NCBI GenBank assembly: GCA_013359125.1 | Contig: JABWCR010000010.1 | Location: 22,750-86,749 of the forward strand | Reading direction: 5' to 3' | DNA from: Armatimonadota bacterium | Lineage (GTDB): Bacteria; Armatimonadota; Fimbriimonadia; Fimbriimonadales; GBS-DC | DNA length: 64,000 nucleotides | Shown here: positions 32,942 through 40,695 of the stretch, one piece after another | How positions within the stretch are numbered: position 1 is the first letter of the stretch | Layout of the letters: every line of letters begins with the position of its first letter | Notes under the pieces: model-generated | Databases searched by the model: none | Told to the model about the DNA's origin: nothing | Seen by the model: the letters and a program-made list of their open reading frames with translations, nothing else | Made by a program: the position numbers and the translations under genes

Positions 32942-33932
32942 CCCGATCGATGCCGCGCATATAGGCCAATTCAATGTCGAGTCCCTCTGTCTCGTAGCGC
33001 AAGTTGAAGTACATGAGCGCATTTGCAACAGCCATCGCAGGCGCGACGAAGCAGGCCGTAATCGCCAGAGTAACGGTCTGGACGAGGTTCAGAATCCAGG
33101 CGAATCTCGGGTCGGTTTCCATCGTCTCTAAGTTGAGGCCGCCATATAGAAACAGGAGATACATGATCAGAAATACGATCATAACGAACACCATCGAGAA
33201 TAGAACTTGAAGAACCGAAACTCCCAATGCGTATCCGTAAGAGGCCTTGAACCGGCTTCTAGCGAGCTTGGAACTTCTCTCCACCGCAGCAATCCCGCCC
33301 AAAGCCTCTTCGGATATGGCGGGCCCGATAAAGAGCACAAGGCTCAAGAATACAGGCAGCAACAAAATCATGGCGAGGCCGCCGATAACCATAACGACGG
33401 CCGCGACGGCGATCACGGCGCCCTCGCCCGAGACTGCAGCGCCTACCCCCGCGATCGCCAAAACAAACATAAAGCCAATGGTCATTAAGATGATCGCGCC
33501 GCCCAGAAGTAAGGCGCTGACGATGCCGCTGCCAATAACGGAGCCCAACTTGCCCATGGAAGCGCGGATCGCCTCGCCCGCAGTCATACGACCGCCTCTT
33601 AGCCGCTCGCTCAGCATCTTGGCCACGGCAACGCTCATAAAGATCACGCCGAACCAGTAGGCGACGTTCGCGCCAAATCCAAAGAGGCCCTCGACGATCG
33701 CTCCGGTCATCTGGTCGCCTTGAGAAGAGATCGAGGCGCCCCATGCCGAACCCACGATCGTCATCAAGATCGTCGGCGTCATGCTGAAGATGCCAACCTT
33801 GGCTATCTCTTTGAACTGAGATCGGAATATGGCGACGGCATCGTCCAGAGCATCCAAGACAGACAAACGGCGCAACGGAAGCACAAGCCGAGCGACTGGC
33901 GCATCCGATCGGCTCCAAGCTCCGCTTTCCAT
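32931..33932 (-). CDS. Polytopic membrane protein (DUF4013 / GlpF-membrane-domain-like)
   Basis: The 333-residue protein has about six hydrophobic segments after a cytoplasmic N-terminus with LDALDDAVAIFRSQFKEIAKVG. Its Gly-rich segments (LLLGGAIILMTIGFMFVLAIAGVGA) and the VERSSKLARSRFKASYGYALG loop resemble the membrane domains attached to glycerophosphodiesterases and DUF4013 proteins. Function unknown. It is the first gene of a three-gene operon with DUF4129 and DUF4350. TATAAT stands 8 bases before the ATG, which suggests a leaderless mRNA. Confidence 0.65.
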   Translation of the reverse strand: MESGAWSRSDAPVARLVLPLRRLSVLDALDDAVAIFRSQFKEIAKVGIFSMTPTILMTIVGSAWGASISSQGDQMTGAIVEGLFGFGANVAYWFGVIFMSVAVAKMLSERLRGGRMTAGEAIRASMGKLGSVIGSGIVSALLLGGAIILMTIGFMFVLAIAGVGAAVSGEGAVIAVAAVVMVIGGLAMILLLPVFLSLVLFIGPAISEEALGGIAAVERSSKLARSRFKASYGYALGVSVLQVLFSMVFVMIVFLIMYLLFLYGGLNLETMETDPRFAWILNLVQTVTLAITACFVAPAMAVANALMYFNLRYETEGLDIELAYMRGIDRDEA

Positions 33933-33940
33933 GAGCCACC

Positions 33941-33946
33941 ATTATA
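33941..33946 (-). promoter_or_regulatory. -10 box of the DUF4129/DUF4350 operon (leaderless type)
   Basis: TATAAT on the minus strand, 8 bases before the ATG at 33932. TATCAT at 33969-33974 could serve the divergent gene at 33995. Confidence 0.55.
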
Positions 33947-33994
33947 TCCCTAACTCCTGCGCCGCAGGTATCATTGAGCTGCGCAAACCTTCCA

Positions 33995-34324
33995 ATGAAA
34001 CTATCCGACCTGCGCGAACGAGCGCTCCAAGCCTTTGGCCCAGGACTTCAGAACGCCACGCCTGCCAACGTGCGAGAGTTTGTCGACGCCATTCATACGG
34101 AAGCCCATGCCAAGCGCAAAGGCGAACGCTACGAAATGACCGAGGAGAAACTGGCCAGTTACGAAGATATCCTGAAGGACTTCTTTGCGCGGGCGTTGGA
34201 TCTGCCGGCCGACGAGGCTGCCGGCATCCTTTGGCAAGTAGGGTTGGAACTCGCCTTCGCCCTCATCGAACAAGAAAACGCCGAGCGGCTGGACCCTCTT
34301 TTTCGCAACCTGGGCGAAGAGTAG
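33995..34324 (+). CDS. Hypothetical helical protein, 109 residues
   Basis: Family not recognised. It is acidic and fully helical by composition (KLSDLRERALQAFG, LASYEDILKDFFARALDLP), with no signal or membrane segment. ATG at 33995 is preferred over an in-frame TTG at 33974. TATCAT lies 20 bases upstream and there is no Shine-Dalgarno sequence. It ends 34 bases before the aminotransferase, which has its own TACAAT box and AGGAG, so co-transcription is possible but not required. Confidence 0.55.
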   Translation: MKLSDLRERALQAFGPGLQNATPANVREFVDAIHTEAHAKRKGERYEMTEEKLASYEDILKDFFARALDLPADEAAGILWQVGLELAFALIEQENAERLDPLFRNLGEE

Positions 34325-34332
34325 CGCCGTGC

Positions 34333-34338
34333 TACAAT
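34333..34338 (+). promoter_or_regulatory. -10 box of the aminotransferase gene
   Basis: TACAAT, 20 bases before the ATG, followed by AGGAG at 34346-34350. Confidence 0.45.
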
Positions 34339-34358
34339 AGGCGACAGGAGACTGCACA

Positions 34359-35624
34359 ATGCAACCTATCGATGGTGAGAGGCTCAACGAGGAGGTCGCC
34401 GACCTCTATTCTGAATATCTAAACCCCGGACTGGCCAAGGTCTTCCGTTTTGCCGGTTTGGGGGTCGAATCGCGCGCGGAGGGCTGCTACGTCTACGACG
34501 CGACGGGCCGACGCTTTCTGGACTGCTTGGGAGGATATGGCGTCTTTTCGCTCGGCCATCGCCATCCTGCGGTCGTGCAATCGGTCAAGGATCAACTGGA
34601 CCGAATGCCGCTGCCTTCCAAGATCATGTTCAACGAGCCGCAGGCGCGGCTGGCGGCCAAATTGGCGCAAGTCCTGCCGGGCGATTTGCAATACACCTTT
34701 TTCTGCAATTCGGGAACGGAAGCAGTGGAAGGAGCGCTGAAAATTGCGCGAAAGGCCACGGGCCGAACGCGCATCGTCAGTACTCTCGGAAGCTATCATG
34801 GCAAGACGTTTGGCGGGCTGTCCGCCAGCGGGCGAGAGGTCTATAAGAAGCCGTTTCTTCCGCTCTTGCCCGATTTCGAGCAGGTTCCTTTTGGCGACCT
34901 TTCGGCAGCGGAGACCGCAATCGACGAGAAGACTGCGGCCTTCATCGTCGAACCCGTGCAGGGCGAAGGCGGCATCCTGATCCCGCCTGCAGGCTATCTG
35001 CGCGGCTTGCGACATCTTTGCGACCGGCATGGAGCGTTGCTCATCGCGGACGAGGTGCAGACGGGCCTTGGCCGTACAGGCTTCATGTTCGGCGTCGATC
35101 GCGATGGGGTTGCGCCTCACATTATCACGTTGGCCAAGTGCTTGGGCGGCGGGGTGATGCCGATCGGCGCGTTCTCCTCCACGCCCGCCACTTGGGACGC
35201 TGCGTTTGGCGACAATCCGCTGATCCATACATCCACCTTCGGCGGCAACCAGCTCGCCTGCGCCGCGGGTCTGGCGGCCCTCAACGTTATAGAGAGCGAG
35301 GGGCTGGTAGAGCGATCTCGCACCATGGGACAACTCTTGGTCGAACGATTGCGAGCCATTCAGGATAAGTTCAACGGCTTCATAACAGATGTTCGCGGCT
35401 TAGGACTGATGATCGGAGTCGAGTTCGCCGAGCCGGATTATGGCGAGCTGACCGTAACCGGCATGATTCAGCGTGGCGTGATTGCCGCCTACACGCTCAA
35501 CAATCCTAAGGTGATTCGATTTGAGCCGCCGTTGATCATAACCGAATCGCACATCGACGAGGCGGCGCGAGCGGTCGAAGAATCGGTGTTGGCTGCCCAA
35601 GAACTGGTCGTCTCGATCGCCTAA
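34359..35624 (+). CDS. Class III aminotransferase, putrescine/ornithine type
   Basis: PLP-dependent aminotransferase of the acetylornithine/ornithine/putrescine group. It shows FLDCLGGYGVFSLGHRHP, the phosphate-binding NSGTEAVEGALKIAR (117-131), SYHGKTFGGLSASG, the Asp of IADEVQTGLGRTG and the Schiff-base Lys260 in ITLAKCLGGG. The protein is 421 residues. The N-terminal segment of about 50 residues before the core resembles putrescine aminotransferase (PatA) more than ArgD. The likely substrate is a diamine or ornithine; specificity is not decided. AGGAG lies 8 bases before the ATG. The stop shares CTAA with the convergent M16 gene. Confidence 0.85.
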   Translation: MQPIDGERLNEEVADLYSEYLNPGLAKVFRFAGLGVESRAEGCYVYDATGRRFLDCLGGYGVFSLGHRHPAVVQSVKDQLDRMPLPSKIMFNEPQARLAAKLAQVLPGDLQYTFFCNSGTEAVEGALKIARKATGRTRIVSTLGSYHGKTFGGLSASGREVYKKPFLPLLPDFEQVPFGDLSAAETAIDEKTAAFIVEPVQGEGGILIPPAGYLRGLRHLCDRHGALLIADEVQTGLGRTGFMFGVDRDGVAPHIITLAKCLGGGVMPIGAFSSTPATWDAAFGDNPLIHTSTFGGNQLACAAGLAALNVIESEGLVERSRTMGQLLVERLRAIQDKFNGFITDVRGLGLMIGVEFAEPDYGELTVTGMIQRGVIAAYTLNNPKVIRFEPPLIITESHIDEAARAVEESVLAAQELVVSIA

Positions 35625-36862
35625 GAGCCGTTCGGCACGATAGCGGTCAGCGTGAGTTTGCTGGGCGATAGAATCTCGCTCGCCAAGGCGTGCAGGCTCT
35701 CCGGCGTTACGGCGTCGATGCGCTGAACGATCTCTTCCATCGGAATCGTTCGGCCATAGATCAGTTCGAGGCGCCCTAAACGGCTCATTCTGGCAGGCGT
35801 GCTCTCCAAGCCGATGAGCAGAGCCCCCTTCAGCAGGTTCTTGGCGTCGTCCAACTCGCTTTCGGACACGGGTTGTGCCGCGATGTTGTCTAATTCTGCC
35901 TGCACAAGTCGCTTGACCTCGGCAAAACAGTCGGTCGCGCATCCGCCATAGATGACCAAAGCGCCCTTGTGAGCGCCGGTCAGCGTGTAGGCGCCCACCT
36001 CGTAAGCCAATCCGCGCCGCTCCCGGATCTCGGTCCACAGCCGACTGAACATGCTGCCGCCCAGGATGTTGGCCAGAATGGCCAAATCGTACTTGCGCTC
36101 GTCCAGTTCCGACGGCGCATCGCATCCCATGCAAAAACTGACCTGCTCGACGTCTCTGTGGACGATCTTCTGCTCGCCCGTCCCGGCGACGCTCGGTCGG
36201 TCTGCTTGGAGCGCCGTTGCGCCCGGCTTCCAGGAGCCTAGTCGCTTTTCGACATCCTCGGCGAACTGATCGGGGTCTAGATTGCCGCTAGCCGTTATCA
36301 CCACGCTTTCGGGCGCATATTGGTTTTCCATAAAGGCCAGCAAATCTTCGCGCGAAAGCGGAGAGACGGTGTCGGGCGTGCCGATGATCCGCCGTCCAAA
36401 GGGATCGTCCGGCCAATGGGTCTCGGCAAAGAGGTCGTGCACCGCGTCGGCCGGGCTGTCCTCGTACATTTTCATCTCTTCCAAGATGACGCCCTTTTCG
36501 CGCGCCAACTCTTCGGGATCGTACAGCGCGTTAGCAAACATATCGGCCAACACATCGAACGCATCGGTCAGATGCTCGCTGAGCGTGTGGGCGTAATAGC
36601 CCGTAACCTCGCGCCCGGTGCCCGCGTTGAGCGATCCGCCCCGACCCTCGATCTCGCGCGCGATCTGCTGCGCGTTGCGAGCGGGGGTGCCCTTGAACAT
36701 CATGTGCTCGATGACGTGCGCCACGCCCGAATGGTGCTCCGGCTCGTGGCTGCTGCCCGCCGCGACCCAAATGCCGCAGGCCGCGGAGCGCACCGTGCTG
36801 ACCGGCTCGGCCAGCACGCGCACACCGTTCGTAAGGGTGAATCGTTTGACGCGCTCTTCCAT
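35621..36862 (-). CDS. M16 family zinc peptidase
   Basis: Processing-peptidase-like protein (PqqL/YmxG type). The inverted zinc motif HVIEH gives His49, Glu52 and His53, with the distal Glu in GVILEEMKMYEDSP. The second half is the inactive-type partner domain (RLWTEIRERRGLAYEVGAY). At 413 residues it is the usual length for the single-chain bacterial form. It follows pnp by 6 bases. The rpsO-pnp-M16 order is widely conserved (as rpsO-pnp-ymxG in Bacillus), though the functional link is not known. Confidence 0.9.
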   Translation of the reverse strand: MEERVKRFTLTNGVRVLAEPVSTVRSAACGIWVAAGSSHEPEHHSGVAHVIEHMMFKGTPARNAQQIAREIEGRGGSLNAGTGREVTGYYAHTLSEHLTDAFDVLADMFANALYDPEELAREKGVILEEMKMYEDSPADAVHDLFAETHWPDDPFGRRIIGTPDTVSPLSREDLLAFMENQYAPESVVITASGNLDPDQFAEDVEKRLGSWKPGATALQADRPSVAGTGEQKIVHRDVEQVSFCMGCDAPSELDERKYDLAILANILGGSMFSRLWTEIRERRGLAYEVGAYTLTGAHKGALVIYGGCATDCFAEVKRLVQAELDNIAAQPVSESELDDAKNLLKGALLIGLESTPARMSRLGRLELIYGRTIPMEEIVQRIDAVTPESLHALASEILSPSKLTLTAIVPNGS

Positions 36863-36868
36863 CAGGGT

Positions 36869-39196
36869 TTAACGTTTCGGTCGAAAGTCCGGCTTTGGGA
36901 GTTCCTCGGTTGCCGTCTCGCCTTCGCTGCTGGCCGTTGGCTCGTCCCTTCGCGGCGGTCTGCCGCCTCGAAAGTCGCGCCCGCGTCCTCCGCGATCGCC
37001 TCGGTCGCCTCGATCCTCTCGGCGCGGAGCACGATCCTCGAAATGAGGATTGTCGCCCGCTTCGACCGCGGCCGTCTTCAGGCTTTCGAGCGTCTGGTCC
37101 AACCCGCGAGCGCTCAAGTTGACGCGGCCCTGGCTGTCGATCTCGCGAACGCGCACCGTGATCGTGTCGCCCAATTTCACCAGCTCGTCCACGCGCCGAA
37201 CCCGCTTGTTGCTGAGGTCTTCGACTTTCACAAGTCCCTCTTTGCCCGGGATCAGCTCGACAAAGGCGCCGAAGTTCATCAGTCGCGTTACCCTGCCGGT
37301 ATAAACCTCGCCGATAGCGACCTCCTTGGTGAGCGCCTCGATCGCCTTCTGAGCAGCCGCTCCAGCTTCGCCGTCAGGCGCAGCGATGAAGATTTTGCCC
37401 GTCTGTTCGATCTGTATCTGGCATCCGGTTTCGGCGATGATGCGCTTGACGGTCTTGCCGCCAGGCCCGATCACTTCGCCGATCTTTTCGGGGTTGATCT
37501 CGACGATAAAGATGCGCGGCGCCAACGGCGACAACTCTGGCCGAGGGCCGGGCAGCGTCGCCAGCATCACGTCGAGGATCTTCATCCTCGCTTCCTTGGC
37601 TCGGTCCAGCGTCTCGGCAAGGATGTTTCGCGGCAGCCCGTGGATTTTGATGTCCAACTGGATGGCCGTGATGCCGTTCGCTGTGCCGGCGACCTTGAAA
37701 TCCATGTCGCCGACGGCGTCCTCCATGCCTTGGATGTCGGTCAGAATCTTGTACTGGTCGCCTTCGGTTACCAGGCCGGTCGCGATGCCCGCCACCGGCG
37801 CCTTGATCGGCACGCCCGCGTCCATTAGGGCAAGCGTCGATCCGCAGGTAGCCGCCATGCTGGTCGATCCGTTCGATTCCAAAATCTCCGAATAGAGCAG
37901 CACAGCATAAGGAAACTCTTCTTGATCGGGGATCATGCGGGCGAGGGCCCTTTCGGCCAGCATCCCATGCCCGATCTCGCGGCGCCCTGCAGATCGCAAG
38001 GGTCGCGCTTCTCCCACGCTGAAAGGCGGGAAGTTGTAGTAATGCATGTACCGCTTGGAAGTCGCCAGTTCGAGCGAATCGATGGTCTGGGCGTCTTCCA
38101 ACGATCCAAGGGTGCAGACCGTCAGCGCCTGCGTCTGACCGCGCTGGAATAGACCGGAGCCGTGCGCTCTGGGCAGCACGCCGACCTTGGCGCTCAGGTT
38201 CCGAATGTCTCTGTCGCCTCGTCCGTCGGGCCGCAGACCCTTGTCGATGATCAGGCTTCGAACGGCCTTCTTGATCACCTCGTCGACCGCCATGCCCAGT
38301 TCGAGCATTCGATTGGCATAAGGCGACGGTTCGCCCTCTGCAGGCGGCTTCGCAATCTGCGCGACGACCTCGTCCTTTAGTTGGCTCAATGCCGCTTCGC
38401 GAGCCAGTTTGTCCGCGTTTTGAATGGCGCCCCGGATCTGCTCGCCCGCTTGGCTTTCGACCGTCTGTTTCAAATCGTCGGCGACCAAGAAGTACTGAAC
38501 CTCGGTCTTCTCCTTGCCGGCCTTCTGCTGAAGCTCCAGGATGGCTTGGATGATCTTCTGGTTCTCCCTCTGCGCCAGATCGATCGCCTCAAGCATCTCG
38601 CTCTCAGAAAACTCATCGGCGTCCGCCTCGATCATCACCGGATTGTCGTTGAGGCTCGCCACGACCAGATTCAGATCGCTAGCGGCCAATTGCTCGCCCG
38701 AGGGCGAGACGATCAGCTGCCCGTCGATTCGGCCGATGCGCGTAGCGGCGATCGGTCCGTTCCAAGGAATGTTGGAGATGCTCAGCGCGGCAGAGGCGCC
38801 GCACAGCGCGAGCATCTCTGGCATGGCCTCGTAATCGACGCTGTAAGGCATCGCCACAACCTGCACTTCGTTGCGCATGCCTTTGGGAAAAAGGGGCCGC
38901 ACCGACCGGTCGATCAGCCGCGACTTGATCACGGCCTCGTCGGTCGGTCGTCCGCCCCGCTTAATAAATCCGCCCGGAATGCGACCGATGGCGTACTTGC
39001 GCTCTTCGTAATCGCACGTCAGGGGGAAGAAATCGATCTCGGTTCGAGCCTTGGGGCTCATGGTGGCGGTTACCAGCAAGAACGTGTCGCCCTGCCGGAC
39101 CACCACTGCGCCGGAAGCCTGATTGGCTAGCTCTCCGGTCTCAAATGTGGTTAACTTGCCGCCGATCTCTACGGCGACTTGGTGTACGTTTGGCAC
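36869..39196 (-). CDS. pnp: Polyribonucleotide nucleotidyltransferase (PNPase)
   Basis: Phosphorolytic 3'-5' exoribonuclease of mRNA decay. Two RNase PH domains flank a helical linker; the second contains LPRAHGSGLFQRGQTQAL and the catalytic region TDIQGMEDAVGDMDFKVAG. A KH domain (VIGPGGKTVKRIIAETG) and an S1 domain (GEVYTGRVTRLMNFGAFVEL) follow. The C-terminal tail of about 60 residues is an Arg/Gly/Asp-rich low-complexity stretch (DRGDRGDRGGRGRDFRGG), longer than in E. coli and reminiscent of RNA-binding RGG tails. The start is GTG with AGGAGG 9 bases upstream, 23 bases after rpsO. The protein is 775 residues. Confidence 0.96.
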   Translation of the reverse strand: MPNVHQVAVEIGGKLTTFETGELANQASGAVVVRQGDTFLLVTATMSPKARTEIDFFPLTCDYEERKYAIGRIPGGFIKRGGRPTDEAVIKSRLIDRSVRPLFPKGMRNEVQVVAMPYSVDYEAMPEMLALCGASAALSISNIPWNGPIAATRIGRIDGQLIVSPSGEQLAASDLNLVVASLNDNPVMIEADADEFSESEMLEAIDLAQRENQKIIQAILELQQKAGKEKTEVQYFLVADDLKQTVESQAGEQIRGAIQNADKLAREAALSQLKDEVVAQIAKPPAEGEPSPYANRMLELGMAVDEVIKKAVRSLIIDKGLRPDGRGDRDIRNLSAKVGVLPRAHGSGLFQRGQTQALTVCTLGSLEDAQTIDSLELATSKRYMHYYNFPPFSVGEARPLRSAGRREIGHGMLAERALARMIPDQEEFPYAVLLYSEILESNGSTSMAATCGSTLALMDAGVPIKAPVAGIATGLVTEGDQYKILTDIQGMEDAVGDMDFKVAGTANGITAIQLDIKIHGLPRNILAETLDRAKEARMKILDVMLATLPGPRPELSPLAPRIFIVEINPEKIGEVIGPGGKTVKRIIAETGCQIQIEQTGKIFIAAPDGEAGAAAQKAIEALTKEVAIGEVYTGRVTRLMNFGAFVELIPGKEGLVKVEDLSNKRVRRVDELVKLGDTITVRVREIDSQGRVNLSARGLDQTLESLKTAAVEAGDNPHFEDRAPRREDRGDRGDRGGRGRDFRGGRPPRRDEPTASSEGETATEELPKPDFRPKR

Positions 39197-39219
39197 CCAG
39201 GTTACCTCCTGTGGGTTTC

Positions 39220-39495
39220 TTAGAGTCGGCTGCGAATGCCGAGCCTTTCCACCAGTTGGCGGTATCTCTGGATGTCGCGCTTGGCAAGATAGTTGAGCAA
39301 TCGTTTTCGCTGACCGACCAGTTGCAAGAGCCCTCGGCGGGAATGGTGATCCTGCTTATGGGCTTTCAGATGTTCGGTCAGGTAAGCGATCCGAGCCGAC
39401 ATGAGCGCGATTTGAACATCGGGCGAACCGGTGTCGGATTCGTGCGTCTTGTACTCGCTAATGATGCTCTCTTTTTGTTCCAAGCTCAACGGCAT
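39220..39495 (-). CDS. rpsO: 30S ribosomal protein S15
   Basis: Primary 16S rRNA-binding protein of the central domain. The 91-residue protein contains [24 protein letters not shown] and [21 protein letters not shown], the two hallmark S15 segments. ATG has GGAGG 8 bases upstream. It is the first gene of rpsO-pnp-M16. The 110-base leader can fold into hairpins and may be an S15 feedback element. Confidence 0.97.
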   Translation of the reverse strand: MPLSLEQKESIISEYKTHESDTGSPDVQIALMSARIAYLTEHLKAHKQDHHSRRGLLQLVGQRKRLLNYLAKRDIQRYRQLVERLGIRSRL

Positions 39496-39539
39496 GCGCT
39501 GAACCTCCTCGCTTATCGTCTATCGCGAGGTCTGGTCGT

Positions 39540-39582
39540 TGCCGTTTTGGCAAAGCTCCAATAGAGCCTTGACACAACGGCA
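39540..39582 (-). promoter_or_regulatory. Structured rpsO leader, candidate S15-responsive element
   Basis: In the leader RNA a 7-base-pair lower stem (TGCCGTT/AACGGCA) and an 8-base upper stem with one mismatch (CAAGGCTC/GAGCTTTG) are separated by 4-base internal loops. A second hairpin, CCCC-7-GGGG, lies just upstream (39590-39604). S15 represses its own mRNA through such leaders in several phyla; the link here is inferred. Confidence 0.5.
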
Positions 39583-39604
39583 CCGCTATCCCCGCTTGAT
39601 GGGG

Positions 39605-39610
39605 AGTATA
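39605..39610 (-). promoter_or_regulatory. -10 box of rpsO
   Basis: TATACT on the minus strand, 110 bases before the rpsO ATG. The long leader contrasts with the leaderless genes nearby. Confidence 0.55.
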
Positions 39611-39615
39611 CCTGA

Positions 39616-40695
39616 TTAGTGCAACTCCCTTAACCTATACCAAGATTCCAGGTCGAAGGTCAGCAGATGGACCGGAGACGACGACGCAACCACGGAGCCT
39701 TTCGCCAAGTAGCGCGGGCGTTGGAAGTGGAAGGTCTCCGTCCACTTGGGATTCCACTCCATAAGACTAACGAGCGTCTCGGTCTGACCGCTGAGATGTC
39801 GCGCAGAGAGACGATACGGCTGGCCCGCCTTCCCATCGACCGGCAATGCCATGACCAAGACGCACGAATCGGCGATAAGACGAGAACCAGACCCCAAAAA
39901 GAGCGTCTTGGGCGAAGCGATGGGTCGGTTTTGATCGGCAACCAGCCCGATCGCAATCTCGGCATCTTCCTCGCGCCCCGTTCTCAGATACTGAACCCGC
40001 GCGACCAACTCCGAGCCCCGAGGCGCGCGAACCGCGACCCCTGCCCCCAGGGCCATCGGTCCAAACCCAGAAGTCCATGCGCCGACGAATCCCTGATCTG
40101 CCCCCTTGCGCCAAAACAGCTGCAAGTGGTGCGCCGATTTGGGCGCTGAAGGCAAGACATCGACCGAACGGATATAGATCTCCCTGCCGAACGGCAGCCG
40201 ATAAGTCCTCACCGCCTCCTCGCCCGTTGCGCCGACCGTTTCCCCGACGCCCGCCTTCAGCACAATGTCGGGATGCCCGACGGTCCATCGCTCAGCGGTC
40301 AGCGTAGGGATCGGCCTGTCGTCGCCTTCGCCTTTAGGCGCGCCGGATAGCGCCCAATCTTGCAAGGCCTTGATCTCGTGATCGGTCAGTCGCAAGCCCG
40401 CAACGCCGTCGAACGGACCACCCTCCGCATTGATGGGCGGCATCGCGCGCCGAGCGGCATAAGCGGCGATCTCCGTGCGCCAACGAAAGGCATCTTCGTA
40501 CGTTCTCAAGGCGAAGGGCGCGACGCTGCCGGGCGCGTGGCAGGGCGAGCAGTTCTTGGCCAGTATCGGCCTCACGTCGGCCAGATAGGTCGGCGCGATG
40601 GTCGAAGCAAACCCAAACGACCAAACGCAGGCGACGGCGATAAGCCTAATCGGACGAAGATTGGAACGCCGCCATGGCCAGCGCCAAATCGTCAT
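39616..40695 (-). CDS. c-type cytochrome with PHM-like C-terminal fold
   Basis: Probably exported: the N-terminus is basic and then hydrophobic (RPIRLIAVACVWSFGF). A mono-haem site CSPCH is followed by a distal-ligand Met in RRAMPPINAEGG, as in small planctomycete-type cytochromes. The C-terminal 230 residues resemble the copper type II ascorbate-dependent monooxygenase fold (SAHHLQLFWRKG, GSELVARVQYLRTG). The usual second-site HxH is replaced by QYL, so that catalytic copper site looks lost. The protein is 359 residues. The ATG lies 50 bases inside the preceding oxidase gene, implying tight coupling; no later in-frame standard start gives a signal peptide. It may take or pass electrons outside the cell. 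Confidence 0.7.
   Translation of the reverse strand: MTIWRWPWRRSNLRPIRLIAVACVWSFGFASTIAPTYLADVRPILAKNCSPCHAPGSVAPFALRTYEDAFRWRTEIAAYAARRAMPPINAEGGPFDGVAGLRLTDHEIKALQDWALSGAPKGEGDDRPIPTLTAERWTVGHPDIVLKAGVGETVGATGEEAVRTYRLPFGREIYIRSVDVLPSAPKSAHHLQLFWRKGADQGFVGAWTSGFGPMALGAGVAVRAPRGSELVARVQYLRTGREEDAEIAIGLVADQNRPIASPKTLFLGSGSRLIADSCVLVMALPVDGKAGQPYRLSARHLSGQTETLVSLMEWNPKWTETFHFQRPRYLAKGSVVASSSPVHLLTFDLESWYRLRELH

Noticed and set aside
36320..37828. 502-codon plus-strand frame across the M16/pnp junction
   Set aside because: It spans the two real minus-strand genes and has no recognisable domain.
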